41,121 nt of DNA from an uncultured Dysosmobacter sp. (GTDB lineage Bacteria > Bacillota > Clostridia > Oscillospirales > Oscillospiraceae). The notes beneath the pieces are model-generated. The model did no database searches. It was not told the origin of the DNA and saw only the letters and a program-made list of their open reading frames with translations. Positions within the stretch are counted from its first letter, which is position 1; every line of letters starts with the position of its first letter. The stretch lies in contig CAKTHE010000020.1 of NCBI GenBank assembly GCA_934563745.1, positions 1 to 41,121 on the forward strand, given 5' to 3'. Position numbers and translations under genes: made by a program. Shown in pieces: positions 39,312 through 41,121 of this stretch.

Positions 39312-40598
39312 TTACATGTAACCGAACACAGCGCACAGAGCCAGCAGCACGATCATCGTGATGATGGGGATAATGACCGTGGTAGCGCAGACATGGACGT
39401 AAGCATCCTTGTGGGAGTTCTTGGTGTAAGTCAGCACGGAGCAGACCAGGCCGTTCTGGGGCAGGGAGTCCAGCGTCAGGCAAGCCAGCGCGGAGCAGCG
39501 AGCCAGAGCTTCCAGGTTCACGCCCATGGGGATGAAGTACTCCTGAATGATGGGCAGTGCGATGCCCTGGCCGCCGGAACCGGAACCGCAGACACCGGCC
39601 AGAACGGCAACGGCGATCACGGACAGGATCAGGGGGTTGCCGTTCATGCCGCGCAGCAGATCAATGCAGGTCTGGAAGGCAGGCAGAGTACGGACAACGG
39701 TACCGAAGCCGGTGATGGCCGCGGTGGAGAACAGGGAGCCGACGCCGCCCATGGCGCCTTCCTGGAGGGTCTTCCAGAAAGCACCCTTTTCAATGTGCTT
39801 GAAGAAGCAGGCGATGGCAACCAGCACGCCGATGAACAGAGACACGGCAGCGCTCAGCTTGACCGCGTTCATCATGATCAGCAGGACGGCCATGGGAATC
39901 AGAGAGACCCACACATTGGGCAGATCCTTCTTCGCGCCGGACTCCTCAGAGACCTCGTCGTGACGCTCAAAGTGCATGCCCTTGGCCTTGCTGCGCTTGA
40001 CGGCCCAGAAGCAGTAAATGAACACCAGGACCATCTCGAAGATACCGGCGATCCAGCCGGGGGCCGCGCAGGCCGCGTAGTCAACACCCAGGAAGTCGCA
40101 GGGGATAACGTTCTGCACGGAGGGAGAGCCGGGCAGCATGCCGGAAGCCGTGCCGGCGCCGGCGAAATACAGGCCGGGGATCAGGGTGCAGGAAATATCA
40201 GCCTTCTTGAACATGGAGAGCATCAGGGGATACATGGCGAAGAAGCACACGAACACCGAAACGCCGCCCAGGGACAGAACAAAGCCGACGATGATGATGG
40301 CGGGAATAATAGCCTTCTCGCCCAGCTTGTTGATAATAGCACCAGCGATGGCATCGGCAGCGCCGGTCACGCCGAACATATTACCAAACGTAGCGCCCAG
40401 AACGAATACCCAGAACTGAGACTGGAAATATCCGCCCAAGCCGGAGATGTAATCGCCGGTCATGCCGTCGATCACGTTCATGCCGGCAGTTGCCAGCAGG
40501 AAGATACTCGCGATCACCGCGGTGAAGAAGATGGGTACGCCCTTGAATACCAGGGCAACGACGATCACGATGCCCAACAGTAACAATACCAAGCCCAT
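39312..40598 (-). CDS. GntP-family organic acid:H+ symporter
   Basis: 428 aa with about 12 hydrophobic segments, an integral membrane permease. It belongs to the GntP/ion-transporter superfamily group, with family features such as GLYFAGAGTASGMLPGSP and the glycine-rich VLAGVCGSGSGGQGIALP (re-entrant loop), and near the C terminus LDSLPQNGLV. Relatives carry gluconate, 3-hydroxybutyrate, glycerate or other hydroxyacids with protons. Near a 2-hydroxyacyl-CoA pathway, uptake (or release) of a hydroxy or short-chain acid is a reasonable inference. AAGGAGG lies 10 nt before the ATG. It has a consensus promoter at 40944-40972 and an unusually long leader of about 340 nt. Its codon use resembles the dehydratase and Etf genes. 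Confidence 0.88.
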   Translation of the reverse strand: MGLVLLLLGIVIVVALVFKGVPIFFTAVIASIFLLATAGMNVIDGMTGDYISGLGGYFQSQFWVFVLGATFGNMFGVTGAADAIAGAIINKLGEKAIIPAIIIVGFVLSLGGVSVFVCFFAMYPLMLSMFKKADISCTLIPGLYFAGAGTASGMLPGSPSVQNVIPCDFLGVDYAACAAPGWIAGIFEMVLVFIYCFWAVKRSKAKGMHFERHDEVSEESGAKKDLPNVWVSLIPMAVLLIMMNAVKLSAAVSLFIGVLVAIACFFKHIEKGAFWKTLQEGAMGGVGSLFSTAAITGFGTVVRTLPAFQTCIDLLRGMNGNPLILSVIAVAVLAGVCGSGSGGQGIALPIIQEYFIPMGVNLEALARCSALACLTLDSLPQNGLVCSVLTYTKNSHKDAYVHVCATTVIIPIITMIVLLALCAVFGYM

Positions 40599-40937
40599 GT
40601 AATGTAAACCTCCTTAAATTTTCCGGGAATCCTTTCAAAGGAGTCCCGACGGCGCCGCTCGATCCCTCCGCCCAGAAGGCGGCATCCCGGAGATGCCCTC
40701 GCGGCTATTTTGAAACTCTCCGGCTGACCGGAAAGGTCTCAAACAAATGTGTTCTTTTTTCTTTCCCTCTCCGGTGAAGGCCGGAAGCGGATTTGCAAAT
40801 ATTCCCTCCTTTTTGCATTCGGCCCCTTCGGCGCTTCCGCATTCTGGAAGACGGTTCCATAAAAGGTGGCGGACGCACGGCCGGTCTTTTCGCCATATTA
40901 TCCAAAATACGGCCTTTCTGTCAGGAATCACTCTATG
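40599..40937 (-). promoter_or_regulatory. Long untranslated leader of the GntP-family gene
   Basis: About 340 nt separate the predicted start of transcription from the ATG. The leader holds an 8-bp hairpin CTTTCCGG / CCGGAGAG (40735-40716, minus strand) followed by TTT. A hairpin CGGGACTCCTTT / AAAGGATTCCCG (about 40648-40623) lies just before the ribosome site. A possible short open frame with a TTG start preceded by AAGGAGGG lies around 40796-40737. No known riboswitch was recognised. Confidence 0.5.
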
Positions 40938-40943
40938 CAATAC

Positions 40944-40972
40944 AGTATACAATTCTCTAAAAAGCCTGTCAA
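40944..40972 (-). promoter_or_regulatory. Promoter of the GntP-family gene
   Basis: Perfect TTGACA (40972-40967), 17-bp spacer, TATACT (40949-40944) on the minus strand. Confidence 0.88.
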
Positions 40973-41121
40973 TGTAGGAGGCCCCATCTCTATCACGAAA
41001 AAATTTGTCAATTTTTGTCCAAATTGTGAATTGTTATTTTTTTGACTATTTGTATGCATTCATTTCGTGTATTTATGCGGAATCTTCGTCGTTTTTTCAA
41101 CCGGCCTTACCGCAGCCCGCT
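40973..41121. other. AT-rich end of window, no gene seen
   Basis: This stretch is much richer in A/T than the rest of the window. On the minus strand it contains a second TTGACA followed by AAATTTTTTCGTG, resembling a block in the had/acd control region (31195-31223). No coding frame is supportable. Confidence 0.5.

Noticed and set aside
40635..40952. Open frames of 66-105 codons upstream of the GntP gene
   Set aside because: They overlap each other in different frames, lack ribosome sites at their ATGs, and lie in the predicted leader; only a possible short TTG frame is kept as a note.

Overview
The window looks like chromosome of a high-GC gut-type Clostridia, most likely Oscillospiraceae (Oscillibacter/Flavonifractor/Intestinimonas-like). 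This is inferred from strong sigma-A promoters (TTGACA-17-TATAAT type) in a GC-rich background, AGGAGG ribosome binding sites, a T-box, a yybP-ykoY riboswitch, and an oxygen-sensitive HadBC/FldBC-type 2-hydroxyacyl-CoA dehydratase with a ferredoxin-fused EtfA. No rRNA, tRNA, CRISPR array, transposase or phage gene was seen.

Layout. (1) 1-722: terminators and a purine-type phosphoribosyltransferase. (2) 898-12195, all minus strand: a probable operon read as WYL regulator, WYL regulator, 65-aa protein, a 1,154-aa multidomain kinase, a TerY-like vWA protein, a PP2C phosphatase, and two Sel1-repeat proteins, one of them membrane-anchored. The kinase reads as HEPN-like, then possibly PIN-like, then kinase, then zinc ribbons. 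Kinase + PP2C + vWA is the known TerY-P triad; its coupling to HEPN/PIN-like segments, Sel1 scaffolds and WYL regulators is the most system-like novelty here. (3) 12310-14228: divergent promoters with palindromes, a small lipoprotein, and an orphan SARP-type regulator with a receiver-like domain that lacks its phosphoacceptor Asp. (4) 14248-17046: P-type cation ATPase behind a yybP-ykoY (Mn2+) riboswitch with an overlapping terminator. (5) 17085-19652: metY-metA (acetylhomoserine route to methionine) behind a T-box with a probable AUG specifier. (6) 19649-22727: ppx-ppk polyphosphate genes. (7) 23007-26389: MalY/PatB-type C-S lyase, then a MoxR ATPase / CoxE-type vWA pair.

(8) 26438-40972 is a catabolic or anaerobic-respiratory region. 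It contains a PLP aminotransferase; hadI-like activator, hadB-like and hadC-like dehydratase genes (minus); divergently acyl-CoA dehydrogenase, etfB, ferredoxin-etfA and an AMP-forming acyl-CoA ligase (plus); MaoC hydratase and crotonase; an unknown four-helix membrane protein; and a GntP-family permease. The logical pathway is acid uptake (GntP), CoA activation (ligase), alpha-dehydration of a 2-hydroxyacyl-CoA to an enoyl-CoA (HadBC + activator), then reduction by acyl-CoA dehydrogenase with a probably electron-bifurcating Etf. The aminotransferase could feed 2-oxoacids from amino acids. MaoC and crotonase would hydrate an enoyl-CoA. The substrate cannot be read from the sequence; aryl-lactates, branched hydroxyacids or lactate are candidates. 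A FadR-like palindrome sits at the start of the dehydratase transcript, and a half-match lies inside the divergent acyl-CoA dehydrogenase promoter, suggesting shared GntR-type control.
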